DNA from: Lineus longissimus
Lineage: Eukaryota > Nemertea > Pilidiophora > Heteronemertea > Lineidae
NCBI RefSeq assembly: GCF_910592395.1
Contig: NC_088309.1
Coordinates: 12,342,599-12,406,598 of the forward strand
Length of the DNA: 64,000 nt
Direction: 5' to 3'
A model generated the notes under the pieces. It worked only from the letters and a program-made list of their open reading frames with translations, was not told where the DNA came from and searched no databases. This document shows positions 1-10,397 of this stretch, piece by piece (position 1 is the stretch's first letter; each line of letters opens with the position of its first letter). Both the position numbers and the translations under genes were made by a program.

Positions 1-340
1 AAAAGTAATACAAAAACCATTCGAGCCCACAGATCTTCTTGAAAAGTAATACAAAGCCCATACGAGCCCACAGATATTCTTGAAAAGTAATACGAAGGCC
101 ATGCCAGCCCACAGATCTTCTTGAAAAGTAATACAAAGGCCATTCGAGCCCACAGATCTTCTTGAAAAGTAATACAAAGGCCATGCCAGCCCACAGATAT
201 TCTTGAAAAGTAATACAAAGGCCATACGAGCCCACAGATCTTCTTGAAAAGTAATACAAAGGCCATACCAGCACACAGATCTTCTTGAAAAGTAATACAA
301 AGGCCATTCGAGCCCACAGATCTTCTTGAAAAGTAATACA
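1..340. repeat. 41-bp tandem satellite, right edge of an array
   Basis: Eight full 41-bp units (starting at 1, 42, 83, 124, 165, 206, 247 and 288) plus a 12-base partial unit. Each unit begins AAAAGTAATACAAAGGCCAT and ends CAGATCTTCTTG. Units differ at a few positions, mainly CGAG versus CCAG in the middle and CTT versus ATT near the end. The array starts in register at base 1, so it very likely continues to the left of the window. No coding sense is seen. Confidence 0.97.
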
Positions 341-788
341 TGTATAAAGGTCATAACATCACACCTATCTTTTGAATAAGTAATAAAGAAAAACCGAACA
401 ATTTCGTTCTACTGCAGTAAATTCAATTCATTTTGCCAAAGTCATCAAGACTGTCAATCTTCCACGGTCTTGCATCTATAGTTGCATCAAATAGTTTTCA
501 TTAGCCTCATTCACTTAGTTAGATATGCTAAAATCGCTCCTGATTAGATGCTAGCTCTTTTCTTTGAAATTTTTTGAATGTTATTTTTACATAACATGAC
601 TGTGTCAATTCCACTCTGATAGAATTAGAATTTAGTAGCTTTTCATTTGCGTATCTGTAGATGATGTACAAGTGATTTTAGACAGGTTTAGGGTGAATCG
701 GTAGGATAGTAGAACTAAAATGAAAATATTCTTTGGTCGAATCGTAAATTGCTGGACGGTGTTATGTGTCACAGCTTGGTTATAGATG
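341..788. other. Intergenic DNA, nothing recognised
   Basis: AT-rich sequence between the satellite and the first MITE copy. I see no splice-bounded frame, RNA gene or repeat here. Confidence 0.6.
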
Positions 789-934
789 TACAGTAGAAAC
801 TCTCTATTAAGGACACCCTCGGGACTGATAAGTGCTGTCCTGATTATAGAGGTCAAATTGAATGGAAACAGCCAATTTGGGACCAAACCTAGTGTCTTTA
901 ATATAAGGTGTCCGCCAAGGGAGGTTCCACTGTA
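789..934. mobile_element. TA-flanked MITE, copy A (CAGTRGAACCTC ends)
   Basis: A 142-bp unit (791-932) bounded by TA on both sides. The left end reads CAGTAGAAACTCTCTATTAA and the reverse complement of the right end reads CAGTGGAACCTCCCTTGGC, giving imperfect terminal inverted repeats of about 20 bp. Two related copies lie at 1057-1232 and 59401-59547. TA duplication and CAGT-type ends fit the Tc1/mariner-pogo (Tigger-like) group; that assignment is inference. No transposase is encoded, so it is non-autonomous. Confidence 0.85.
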
Positions 935-1056
935 TATACTTGAGTTGGGTTATACCAAGTATGTATGCAGACCGCTGACCCACGCCTGTGACCTTGGCCT
1001 CGTTTCATCTCAAGATAGGGTAGTTGGAGAACCATAGAATAATCTATACTCAGAAC

Positions 1057-1232
1057 TACAGTAGAACCTCTCCATTAAACCCTCGGAACTGACAACTGCT
1101 GTCTTTAATAGAGAGGTGTCCTGATTGAGAGGTCAAATTGAATGGAAACAGCCAATTTGGGACCAGACATAATGTCCTTAATAGAGAGGTTGTCCTTGAT
1201 AGAAAAGTGTCCGCTAAGGGAGGTTCACTGTA
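1057..1232. mobile_element. TA-flanked MITE, copy B
   Basis: Same family as the units at 789 and 59401, with TA on both sides and CAGTAGAACCTCTCC at the left end. The core is about 172 bp, roughly 30 bp longer than the other two copies. The extra length comes from an internal partial duplication of the 'GTCCTTAATAGAGAGGT' motif near 1187-1208. It lies 122 bp from copy A in the same orientation. Confidence 0.85.
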
Positions 1233-1741
1233 TTAGAGGAAATATTCTATATTCTAAATCACATCAATAATGTAGTCAATTGCTGAACCAGCTGAGCAAT
1301 GTCCAAAGATATTGCCAGATATGCTTCTATCAGTAATTAGACTCACGAAAGGTTTCTTGAACAATCATTGCATTACATCAAGCATAGATAAAGCCAACTA
1401 GGCTTTATTTATTCTTGATTGAATGTCTTGATACAAGTACCATCAATGTGTGTGAATGGTGAATGAAATAGTTGGTCACAAAAGGCAGAATCAGTTGTAA
1501 CTTTTTCTAAGCAAATGCAACTCATTTCCCCTGACTGGACATAATCAATACCAAGGAGACAGTCAATTACTATAGCGTAATTAATTAATTAACAGTGGGC
1601 TCAGTTTCTTCATTGATGTTGCCTTGGTGTATCACCATCTTTAGATGATTCGATGTTCCTAGCACTACGGACACTAGATTTAATCGTAGATTGTAATCGC
1701 AATCTGTGTTCGCGCTTGCACGGGCAGTTGTGAATGAAGAT
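1233..1741. other. Intergenic DNA, nothing recognised
   Basis: No gene, RNA gene or repeat was recognised between the second MITE copy and the nested insertion. Open frames on the minus strand that enter from the right owe their length to the simple-sequence arm at 1803-1972. Confidence 0.55.
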
Positions 1742-2884
1742 GCATAACTCACTGTGTATGCCATCTTGGCACCAGTGGTTTTCAATGGTAAGACGGTATA
1801 CGGTAAAAAAGGTACAGGAAAAAAGGTACAGGAAAAAAAGGTACGGAAATAAAGGTTCAGGAAATAAAAGTACAGGAAATAAAAGTACTGGAAATAAAGG
1901 TACCGGAAAAAAGGTACCGGAAAAAAAGGTACACAAAATGGCATAAATAGGTAAAAAAGTACACAATTTTTTTAATAATATTATTCTCTTCAACTGGTTC
2001 AGACTCGGCCTATGTCTTAATCTTTTCTTGCCCATTTTTCTTCTTCTGTGACTATAAAGGTGGTGCCTTAAAATAGTTTAATACATTGCGGACAATTTTG
2101 TTACGGAATGAATTTGAGGAAAATTCATGGAAGAAGTTGCCCAACAGAGCTGACGTTTTTTTTGGCAATAACTACATGTACATTCATGTTATTTTAAATT
2201 TTAAAAAACTCGAGTCGTATTCTTATTAGGGGCAGATCCAGGATCTTAGGAAAGGGGGGTGGGGGAGCACCTGGCATCCTACCTGGCATTTCACATTAAG
2301 ATTCTCGCCAATTTCCCTAAAAAGCTTGTGTTTGGTCTTAAATCTAATAATTTGTCTGTTAAGACCTAATTGGCCAGGCACATTGTTAATTGGGTCCAGC
2401 TCTATGATGAATGTTAATTGATTAATTGCAATTTAACTTGAACATTGGTACGTTTATCGGTTAACCCTTTTGCAGAGGGAATTGTCCTAGAATCTTTACA
2501 ATCATCATGATCTTGATAGCCGTGTTTTCACTCTTGAAAACCATAACGGTATACTGGAAATTTGATATACCTATTTCTAAGGCCTATGCAATGCCTACGC
2601 AACAAATAAAGTTAACTTTATGAATAGAAAAAGGGAGAATTCAAATGATATTTTTTTAAAAATGTGTACTTTTTTACCTATTTATGCCATTTTGTGTACC
2701 TATTTTTCCAGTACCTTTTTTCCGGTACCTTTATTTCCGGTACTTTTATTTCCTGTACCTTTATTTCCGTAACTTTTTTCCTGTACCTTTTTTCCTGTAC
2801 CTTTATTACCTAGATTCGTTTTCAATATTCTCCACCACATGACGTAGGAGTAAAAAATCATAATCTCAGGACGTGTGTATGCAT
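1742..2884. mobile_element. Older MITE split by a later insertion
   Basis: The flanks at 1742-1786 and 2819-2884 read as one short MITE interrupted at TTTTCAAT. Both halves match the uninterrupted relative at 7041-7150: CCATCTTGGCACCAGTGG against CCATCCTGGCATCAGTGG on the left, and ACATGACGTAGGAGTA identically on the right. Within the relative, the two ends are imperfect inverted repeats of each other. The interrupting element is annotated separately. Confidence 0.75.
1787..2818. mobile_element. 1.03-kb element with long minisatellite-like inverted arms
   Basis: The element is flanked by a perfect 8-bp direct repeat TTTTCAAT (1779-1786 and 2819-2826). Its arms (about 1803-1972 and 2653-2814) are inverted copies of each other. 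Each arm is a run of 14-16-bp variants of GGTACAGGAAATAAA, followed by a shared non-repetitive segment ACAAAATGGCATAAATAGG. The roughly 680-bp interior has no recognisable ORF. An 8-bp duplication is usual for hAT and P superfamilies, but the extreme ends (GGTAAGACGG and CGAATCTAGG inward) are not a clean short TIR, so superfamily is left open. Confidence 0.8.
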
Positions 2885-3159
2885 CTAACAGAACAAACTA
2901 AATCAGGTTGGCTGGTGTTTGTATGATCGCTTATTTGTTGGAAACCTTTTGTGAAAATGCTGAAATATGGCATGCCGATCTATCCGCGTTGTGCGTATTT
3001 TAAGATTGGCGCTCACCGCCGTGTGCTGGCATGAAATATTGACGATTTAGGGATATGTTTCAAAGAGATTCAATAGAAAAGCTAGCTACTTACAAACAAT
3101 AGCATCACTGACAGATTTCATTTGGTGTACATTGATACCATTCCTCCCTACAGATGTCG
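2885..3159. other. Intergenic DNA, nothing recognised
   Basis: No coding or repeat signal was seen. Confidence 0.5.
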
Positions 3160-3345
3160 GCCCTCCACCCTGGTCTTCTGATGATGCGCTCTTTAATGAG
3201 ACATATCATGCATATACATGTAGTTGTCTTCAGCCCTGGTCATCTACGATACGTAGCTATCATGACACCCACCTACCATGTTTCTTTTGCCCTGGTCTTT
3301 TGCGATGCGTTCTAATGAGACCTACCATGGCAATAGGTATTTCTT
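3160..3345. repeat. Three degenerate ~60-bp tandem units
   Basis: Units begin near 3168, 3234 and 3289 with CCCTGGTCTTYTG and continue through a GATGCG...TAATGAGAC...ACCATG pattern. Divergence between units is high, so this is an old array. It produces a spurious 111-codon frame. Confidence 0.55.
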
Positions 3346-5329
3346 TAATTCCGTCATGGAATGACGTACCTCCCATACCCCACACGCAACTCCTTATCAT
3401 GCCAAGAAGGCATCTTATCCGGGAGGCAATATTGTGCATATTTTTACATGCCAATTATGTTTGCTGACATTCCGTAGCTTGGCTTGCCTGATATCTTACC
3501 AATTATACAGGTGGCATATCTGCGGAATCCTCGCCAGCAGACGTCAATTCTCGGAGAAGGCTTCCCATAAATTGCGGCATTAATTAATGGTTAGCGGAAA
3601 TACGGCGAAATGTCAGGTTCCGCTGATTTTCCCATTTGACAGTCGCATACAAGCAGCATGTGTTTTGTGCAAGCTGAGGTTGCAGTCTGTGTATCATTTT
3701 ATGGCTAGAAATAGCCATCAAATTGTCTCGTCAGTCAGTGGCAAAAGGCCCTTTAGAACTTGATCGACCCTCTAACGAAATTATCTGTTCCCTGGTGCGG
3801 AAAAGAAACGGAGAATAGGGCCTGATGTGTCTTGCCAATCGGGACAGAGGAAGATGAAGTTTCTGCCTGTCGGGCGTACCTAGGGATTAACACAAATGTC
3901 ACATGCACGTCACTAGCACGCGAGTGTTTATCTTTCTCAATAAATGTAATTTTAACTTATAAATAACTTCGATTTTTGTCCTCAATATATCGGCAGCGAT
4001 ATTGGTATCATTAAGAAAGCGGATGACAATTTGCGTCACCACAATGATGCATTCATTGGATAGAGCTTTTCCAATCGCATCACCACGCCAAGGTGCAACT
4101 TGGCTGGCTGATCAGTTAGTGGTGGGAATGATATCTCGGCTGTGCAAGCCGTCATCGCTTGGCCACGTCCACCTTGACCCTCAAGGCTCCGAGTTCAGCC
4201 GGTGAAAGAGTTTTTAATGTCCTAGATGGCGTGATGGGGATAAAGGATTCCATTACCCGTTTTGAATCACAGAGCAATTAAATGTCATTGATCTCTCTTC
4301 ACTGAGAACTATATCTTCTTCCGTCACCATTCAAGGACACTTTTTCCCGGGCGGACATCTAAGACTACTACACCGCCGGTACTGATTTCGCTAGTTTTGT
4401 CTAATGGATGAACACGACAAATGTGCGCATTTATATTACAATGCCCGTCCTATGCGCCTTGAAGCCATCTTTTAGAGTGTAGCAGCAATTTTCATCAATG
4501 ATTTACCAACAAAATGGTGCAAATTATTGGTGCCAGTTTAGAAAATGGTATTCGCTACCCAATAAAACAATGTATAAGTCGATCGAGTTAATATATTTGA
4601 ACGATCAGTGGGTCTCAACGGGCGCAGTTTCCACACTGTATAATTAGAAAGGCGCGGCAGAGACAGGGACTCGTCGAAAAAGAGATTGTGAATTGTATGA
4701 TGTAAGAGATGCTAACGGCCGTCAAAGTCCTGACTGTAACCTGCCTGGACCCTGCAAATGTAAGCAAAATGTGTAAGGAGAAGTAGCGCCCCAAGAAGAA
4801 GAGCTGTCCAGTAAGATGCACGAGTAAGATGGGCATTGCAGCTAAAAATATGTTGCCTCCTCCTCATCCTTTTTCCTCTTTTTCTTACTCCTGTATCAGA
4901 CCTAATAAATAGTCAAGTTGAATAATATTGGCGTGTCCGTGCACCGTAACTACCTGAAGGTTCCTCAGCCAAGTCAATTCGATTTTGCACTTGCGAACGT
5001 GTCAATTTGCAGCAACCTATACTTGCATGATTTGAGTGACTAGGATTGCGTGTGAATTGGATAATCCATAATGGAATACGATAGTTACATTATAATCACG
5101 ACGAATGCATGTCTTAGTCAGCCAGAATCTGCGCTCCTTCTTGGAAAGAGTTCATGTTGCAGAAGACACACCCTGCAATGTCTCTTATACAGCCGCAATG
5201 GGTTTGCTCCTTAAAGCATAACAATTTTACTGATCATGGCAAATCATGTACCGAAAACCTATTTGAAGTAATGGATTTTTGTATGTCCTGGGGGCTTGGA
5301 TATGGTACACATGTAGGTCGGCCAAATTC
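3346..5329. other. Gene-free intergenic stretch
   Basis: About 2 kb in which I see no conserved frame, splice-bounded exon or RNA gene. It has a pyrimidine-rich tract at about 4856-4890. All open frames are short and lack recognisable protein character. Confidence 0.5.
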
Positions 5330-5870
5330 CGTCCTCATATGTGCAAAAGCATGATGTCACGGCAGAAATGACAAAACTCGCCTTTAATATGCATGGGTGT
5401 TTTAACAACATGGAGATGACACAAGTTTCTTGCATCTGGACGTTTTAGCAGCGATGCCACAGACAGAAGTGACAAAACTCGCTTGTGCACAGACGCAGTG
5501 TCACTGACAATGGCAAAATTTGCGAATATTTCATATGTGCAAATGGGCGTTTGAACAGCAATGTCGTAGCATAAAAATGATAAATCTCTCGTATCATGAC
5601 GTGCACTCATGATGTGCGTTTTAGCAGTGATCCCACAGCCAGAAACTTACAAACTCACTTTTTATCATCATCATCATCATCATCGTATATCATTATCATA
5701 CGACATATCCCCTTGGGGATATGTGCATGTGAACTCGCTTTGCATGTGCACATAGTTATTTCAGCAGTAGGCTATTCTCAAAATTTATAAAACTGGCTTT
5801 CCATCTATATATATATATATATGCGCATGGTCTTTTAAATAGCGATATCACTGCTAAACATGGTGAGTTG
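5330..5870. repeat. Degenerate tandem repeat with embedded microsatellites
   Basis: Diverged units of roughly 75-80 bp recur around the motifs TCATATGTGCAAA, GCGTTTTAGCAGCGATG and CAGAAGTGACAAAACTCGC (examples at 5335, 5370, 5440, 5475, 5530 and 5615). A (TCA)n run lies at about 5662-5684 and a (TA)n run at about 5806-5822. No gene is apparent. Confidence 0.6.
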
Positions 5871-7040
5871 TGTAATGATATTTGTACCCTCATTTCAATG
5901 AATGTACAGAGAATATCTCATGACGCACTCATTGATTCCATAGAGCATGTACAGCGCAGTTTTCTTCCTAAGTTGGTCCTTTTCAATCTTGATCCTTGCG
6001 CATGGAGCTGAGGGCATGCACATAAAAAAAAGGTTTTAACTTGTTTATAACGGCGTTTTTCCTTCTATATTGGCCTGCAAGCCGAGCATATAGCCCCAGG
6101 TTGTCGCGTATAAGATGGAAATATCGATCGTAAATTGATTTTTTACTATTTCTACCGATGGAGATATCCGACTGCTATTTATTCCATCGAATGATACCCA
6201 CGCTTCTATAACCAAGGTACTAGTTTTCTTCCTCGCTGATCAAGGCTATGACGTATACCAGGGAAATCTCTGACGCATTCGTGACGCACTTGCAAGCGGA
6301 GCTAATGAATGGGCTCGAAGCACGGCAGCTTCGGGCGGAATTCTCGGTCACCTGTAGGAAAGAAATGGGGGAAGAGGCCACCCCGGGGCTATTCACTGAC
6401 AATGTATACTTTCAGTATATTTTTGTTTTCTATTGTGAGGCTGCGTATCGATATGCTCACGTAATCCATTAATACTTGCGTGATAGGCGCAGGATCAACG
6501 CTGCTGTATTTATCAATAGCCCGTGGCATAGGTATTTTTTGCATTGATATAAAGGGCAACACGTGTCAATTTTTGTAGTACAATTACAAACATGGTTTCT
6601 TGTTGTGAAATGAAAGAAATCATGACCGTGCGTGAGTGAGCTGACTATCACCGCAAGGCTACCCTCGCTATGAACGCTGTTTCTTTGAATTGACACGTTT
6701 TTTCTGTATATGATTTTCGATTTTTCCACTGAAATATAACTGTCAAGTACAATACGAGAGGTGAAAAACACAAGGAGAAGGCAAAAAACCAAAACAATAA
6801 CACGGCTACAACTTCATCGCATCTCGTGCGTCCATCTGAAGCCGAAATCATCCAAAAAGGCACCAGATGCCCTGTAGAGAATTCTTTTTCACGAGGGTTC
6901 CAGACACCATATTTTTACATCACAATTCTAAGCGGTGGCGAACTGTACTTTGTGGTTGTTCTATACCGCGATGCTCTAACCCCACTCCCCAGGTCTATAA
7001 AACCTAACCCTTTTACTTCAGATAGCAGACATTCAATTAG
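5871..7040. other. Gene-free intergenic stretch
   Basis: No supported gene. Several 60-110-codon frames on both strands overlap each other and show no protein family features. Confidence 0.5.
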
Positions 7041-7150
7041 GAATGCGTCCATCCTGGCATCAGTGGTTTTCAATATACTCCGCCTCTTGATATTTCATAT
7101 TTGTACATGACGTAGGAGTATCCAAAACCTGTATCCCAGGATGGAATGCT
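7041..7150. mobile_element. Short MITE, uninterrupted relative of the split copy at 1742-2884
   Basis: The left end (GCGTCCATCCTGGCATCAGTGG) pairs imperfectly with the right end, whose reverse complement reads GCATTCCATCCTGGGATACAGG. The subterminal parts TATACTCC and GGAGTATC also pair. At 7067-7074 it carries a single TTTTCAAT, the sequence duplicated around the insertion in the other copy. Confidence 0.7.
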
Positions 7151-7173
7151 TCAGAGTAGGTAGATCGAGGGGT

Positions 7174-7445
7174 ATGCCATCTTGACCCGCAATGTTTTGA
7201 GATCGCTAAATCACTCACGGAGCTCGATTGTGGTGACGCAAACGCATGAGAGTCAGGATGGGGTTATGCTTAAGGATCGAGACGTAATGGTACTTGGTAG
7301 AGTCAGGATGGGGTAATGCTTGCAAGTACCATTACGTCTCGATCCTTAAGCATAACCCCATCCTGACTCTCATGCGTTTGCGTCACCACAATCGAGCTCC
7401 GTGAGTGATTTAGCGATCTCAAAACATTGCGGGTCAAGATGGCAT
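7174..7445. repeat. Perfect inverted repeat, 123-bp arms, 26-bp spacer
   Basis: Bases 7174-7296 and 7323-7445 are exact reverse complements over all 123 positions I compared. The arm begins ATGCCATCTTGACCCGCAAT. The spacer (7297-7322) is itself a near copy of an arm segment: GAGTCAGGATGGGG is followed by TAATGCTT in the spacer and by TTATGCTT in the left arm. No target duplication is visible at the outer ends. Confidence 0.96.
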
Positions 7446-7750
7446 TAAAAAAAAGAGCGAAATTCAATCTTTAAGAGCTAATTTAGCGATCGCTCTTTCT
7501 CAAAGAGCAGAAAGCACAGAAGAGTGAAATAACCTAACATGTAAAATATTGTTTACAATCTGCTGTAATCATTTTCAGTGCGTTTATTAGTTTCAACACA
7601 CCTGAAAGTGTTCCAAGTTAATCATTGCAATAATTGTATAAACACCAAAGGGGAAGATTATCTTATCCAAGTTTCACTCTTCTCTTGTCTCGAAGAGCGA
7701 TCACTAAATTAGCGCTTTCAGAGCGAATTTCGTTCGCCCTTTCTTTTTAG
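7446..7750. mobile_element. Candidate MITE with ~55-bp imperfect inverted arms
   Basis: The left arm (about 7447-7500) and the right arm (about 7690-7748) are imperfect inverted copies, best preserved at GCTAATTTAGCGATCGCTCTT against GCTAATTTAGTGATCGCTCTT. The spacer of about 190 bp has no coding signal. No clean target duplication was found, so the boundaries are approximate. Confidence 0.6.
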
Positions 7751-10055
7751 AGAGTATTGTCATAACAAGCAATGCTTGGAATAAAAGCAATGTACGACCA
7801 TTTCGTGCTATATAATAGAATTTCGACACTGAATTCACATTTCGTGTTCGTTTTAAATCGTTAAATAAAATAAACAAACCACAGTTTTCACCCGAACGTC
7901 TGCTAATATAGGCGAAATTTAACAAGTATGATCAGGTCGCATTGATTGGCGAAATCCATGGACGCTATTATATGGAGGCTTTTTGTGAAAGAAAAAGATA
8001 AACATTTATCTTTCTCACGGCATTACCAAAATGTTTGTCTTGCCTGTTCGCATTTGGTGTGCGGTATACTATGTACACACCGAAATCTACATATATAGGC
8101 ATTCTCACATAAGCATGTCGAGATGTCCATGTATAAGTCCATGCAAGAATATAACAGCGGTATTTCATACTATTTATCAAGCAAATGCTAAATAGGCTAC
8201 CCCTTGCTGAGAAAATTGGCTTGATATTCAACAAGCAACCAGAAAATCATGTTCAAACTGACGTTTCTTTCAAAAGTTTGTGTACCCCATTGGAAATTTG
8301 ATAAAGAACCAATCATCAGTCAAGTGGTGTGCAGGCCATAGTGATATCTCTGCCGTTCATCAAAACTTTGACCCCCCCACCACCAAACAGTGGACAGGTT
8401 TGTCTAGATCCAGGGGTCCAGGGGTGTGTGATTTTGGGCGGGGGGGGGGGGGGGGTGTCACCTCGTTTGTCAGGTACCAAAAAACACGTTTTCGGCCCAC
8501 ATCTCTCTACAGTTATAAAAGATGCTTCATATTGGACAAAAATGCTGTAGCCGAAATTGCCTCCACGAACACAAGAGTCAGTCGTATGCTCCTCCCCTTG
8601 CACACGTTAAGTTATTATTAGTAATTGGTGGCGAGTGTTGCACTGAAGTTCAGGATGGCTAGAAATGTAGAAATGGTTGCGCGTCATTCTCTCATCAGGC
8701 CAGGGGAAAGGGTTACCACTGACTGGCCTCACCCGTAACGCCAGTCTAAGGTTATTTCTAACGCCAAACCCTTACCCCAACCCACGTCAAGATGTTTGCT
8801 CGCATTCGATGCGCACGGGCATGAGACAAACATCTCTCTGGCGGTGGTCATCGCAAGTGCATGCAACAAGACACGTCCATCGTTTCGACCAATCAAACTC
8901 GGGCGGTTACCCGCGCAAACAAGAAATTGCTGACGCTCATCGTAGTGGTCATCGATCATTATGACGCTGGTCGCAGCCAACCGAGGCAAAATCGCTCGTT
9001 GCAAGGTGTTAAGGCATACCGGCTTTCCGGCGGAGTGTACCCCAACGAACGAACCTATAAAAATTTATGGTTATGATTTTATGTCAGTTATTGCCTCTTT
9101 TTACTCCACTAAAGTTGGCACAACTATAGACTCCCGGGCAGTCATTTGCGTCATCCTCTCTAATTGGATTTCCTTATGGCGAAAGGAGGAGGCCGGTCCA
9201 GTGCGTCCGGATTGTACCTGCTCAGAAATGAGTGAAAATTTAGGTAAAAGTATGCTATAGGATTGCTCTGATAAGTATACCTTTGTCGGGTGCTTTCAAA
9301 AGTCCGTACATAATTTTTTTCGATACACTCTGTATGAAAGGCAATAGCGTCAGGGGAGGACTTAAACACGTACATGTTCATGTATATGCAAGGCTACATT
9401 ATATCTATTTAGATCTACACAGTGATTTGAGTGTCACACGATTTATCAAAATGTATTGCGTAACATGGTCTGCGATCAGTTTTGATAATGAAAATGTCAT
9501 ATTTGTATAATGAATGACAAACTGATAGGGATTGTAAGGAAAGGTTCCTGTATGACGAGCATATACATGTTTTAAACAACTTGGACATGCTCAAATAAGG
9601 TGTCCAAGCCAGACGAACCGTTAAATGTATCATTTTCAAGATTTAATCACCCGAAAAATACTTCATGGGTCTCCTTTCTTGCTGGTGTTGAGAAATATCA
9701 ATGCTTAGCCTAGTTTTCAATTGTTGAGACTTACAAATGTTTCATGTTCCGTAATTTGGGACCATTTGTTGAATAATTTGAGAACACGCAGACCAACTGC
9801 TGTTCGGCCATCAATGGTGCATGTTTTATTTCGTATAAATGCATGAAACGCAAAACTTGTGTGATGCTCTTTCTGAAAAAAGCTGGCAAGAACCATTCAT
9901 TTATGTATTGAAGTAATAGCCGTTTAAATCAACAAAAAAACTCACATTAAAATCATTGCCAAGGACTAAAACCGAAGTTCTTACAATATCTCAAAATCTC
10001 GTCTGCAAATGAATCTTCGCGATGGTTCCGTTGCTCCGTCTCGAGAGGGCGTGTT
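7751..10055. other. Gene-free intergenic stretch upstream of the Musashi-like gene
   Basis: No exon or RNA gene is supported. A 16-G homopolymer sits at 8440-8455, with a complementary C-rich patch at about 8370-8377. The sequence around 8365-8460 creates spurious proline/glycine-rich frames. Confidence 0.5.
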
Positions 10056-10326
10056 TGTTTTCATTGCGATATCGCTCATTGGAGGCGTGGTTTGTGGGGA
10101 AATCTTTCTATGACGTCGAAGACATTTGACAGATGTTGCTACGTAACACACTGCAAAGAAATCCGATTGGCTGAAAGAGCTGTCAATTACCCATGTGACG
10201 CGCTTACTCGTAAAGCGCGAAATGCCCACCCACGATGGACCAATAGTAGGGAGAAAGCGAGTCCAGTGGTATACACGTGCTGGCTCCATTTTCGCGTTTA
10301 GTTAGTAGAAGTAGTGGATTAGAAAC
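10056..10326 (+). promoter_or_regulatory. Probable promoter and 5' UTR of the Musashi-like gene
   Basis: This stretch is less AT-rich than its surroundings and sits directly upstream of the first coding exon. It has three CCAAT-box cores (ATTGG at 10078-10082 and 10166-10170; CCAAT at 10240-10244) and a CRE-like TGACGTCG at 10111-10118. I see no TATA box at a sensible distance. The transcription start is not determinable but probably lies in the last 100 bases or so. Promoter identity is inference from position and motifs. Confidence 0.5.
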
Positions 10327-10397
10327 ATGAAAATGGATGTTCAGAGCCAGCAAAACTCTGTAGTGGCCATGGCTAATTGTGGTGATGATAATCCAGG
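10327..10397 (+). CDS. Musashi-like exon 1 (N-terminus)
   Basis: Starts at ATG 10327 and encodes [19 protein letters not shown] followed by DDNP and two bases of a Gly codon; the donor is GTGAGT at 10398. A second in-frame ATG at 10333 (Met3) has the stronger initiation context (A at -3, G at +4), so initiation could be at either. The segment is low in structure, as in the short N-terminal leaders of Musashi proteins. Confidence 0.8.

Noticed and set aside
1-340. CRISPR-like array
   Set aside because: The units are contiguous 41-bp copies with no unique spacers, in an animal genome. It is a satellite.
1585-2035. Minus-strand frames rich in Phe, Tyr, Pro and Leu
   Set aside because: They translate the 14-16-bp repeat arm of the inserted element.
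8316-8621. Pro/Gly-rich frames on both strands
   Set aside because: They are generated by G and C homopolymers at about 8370-8377 and 8440-8455.
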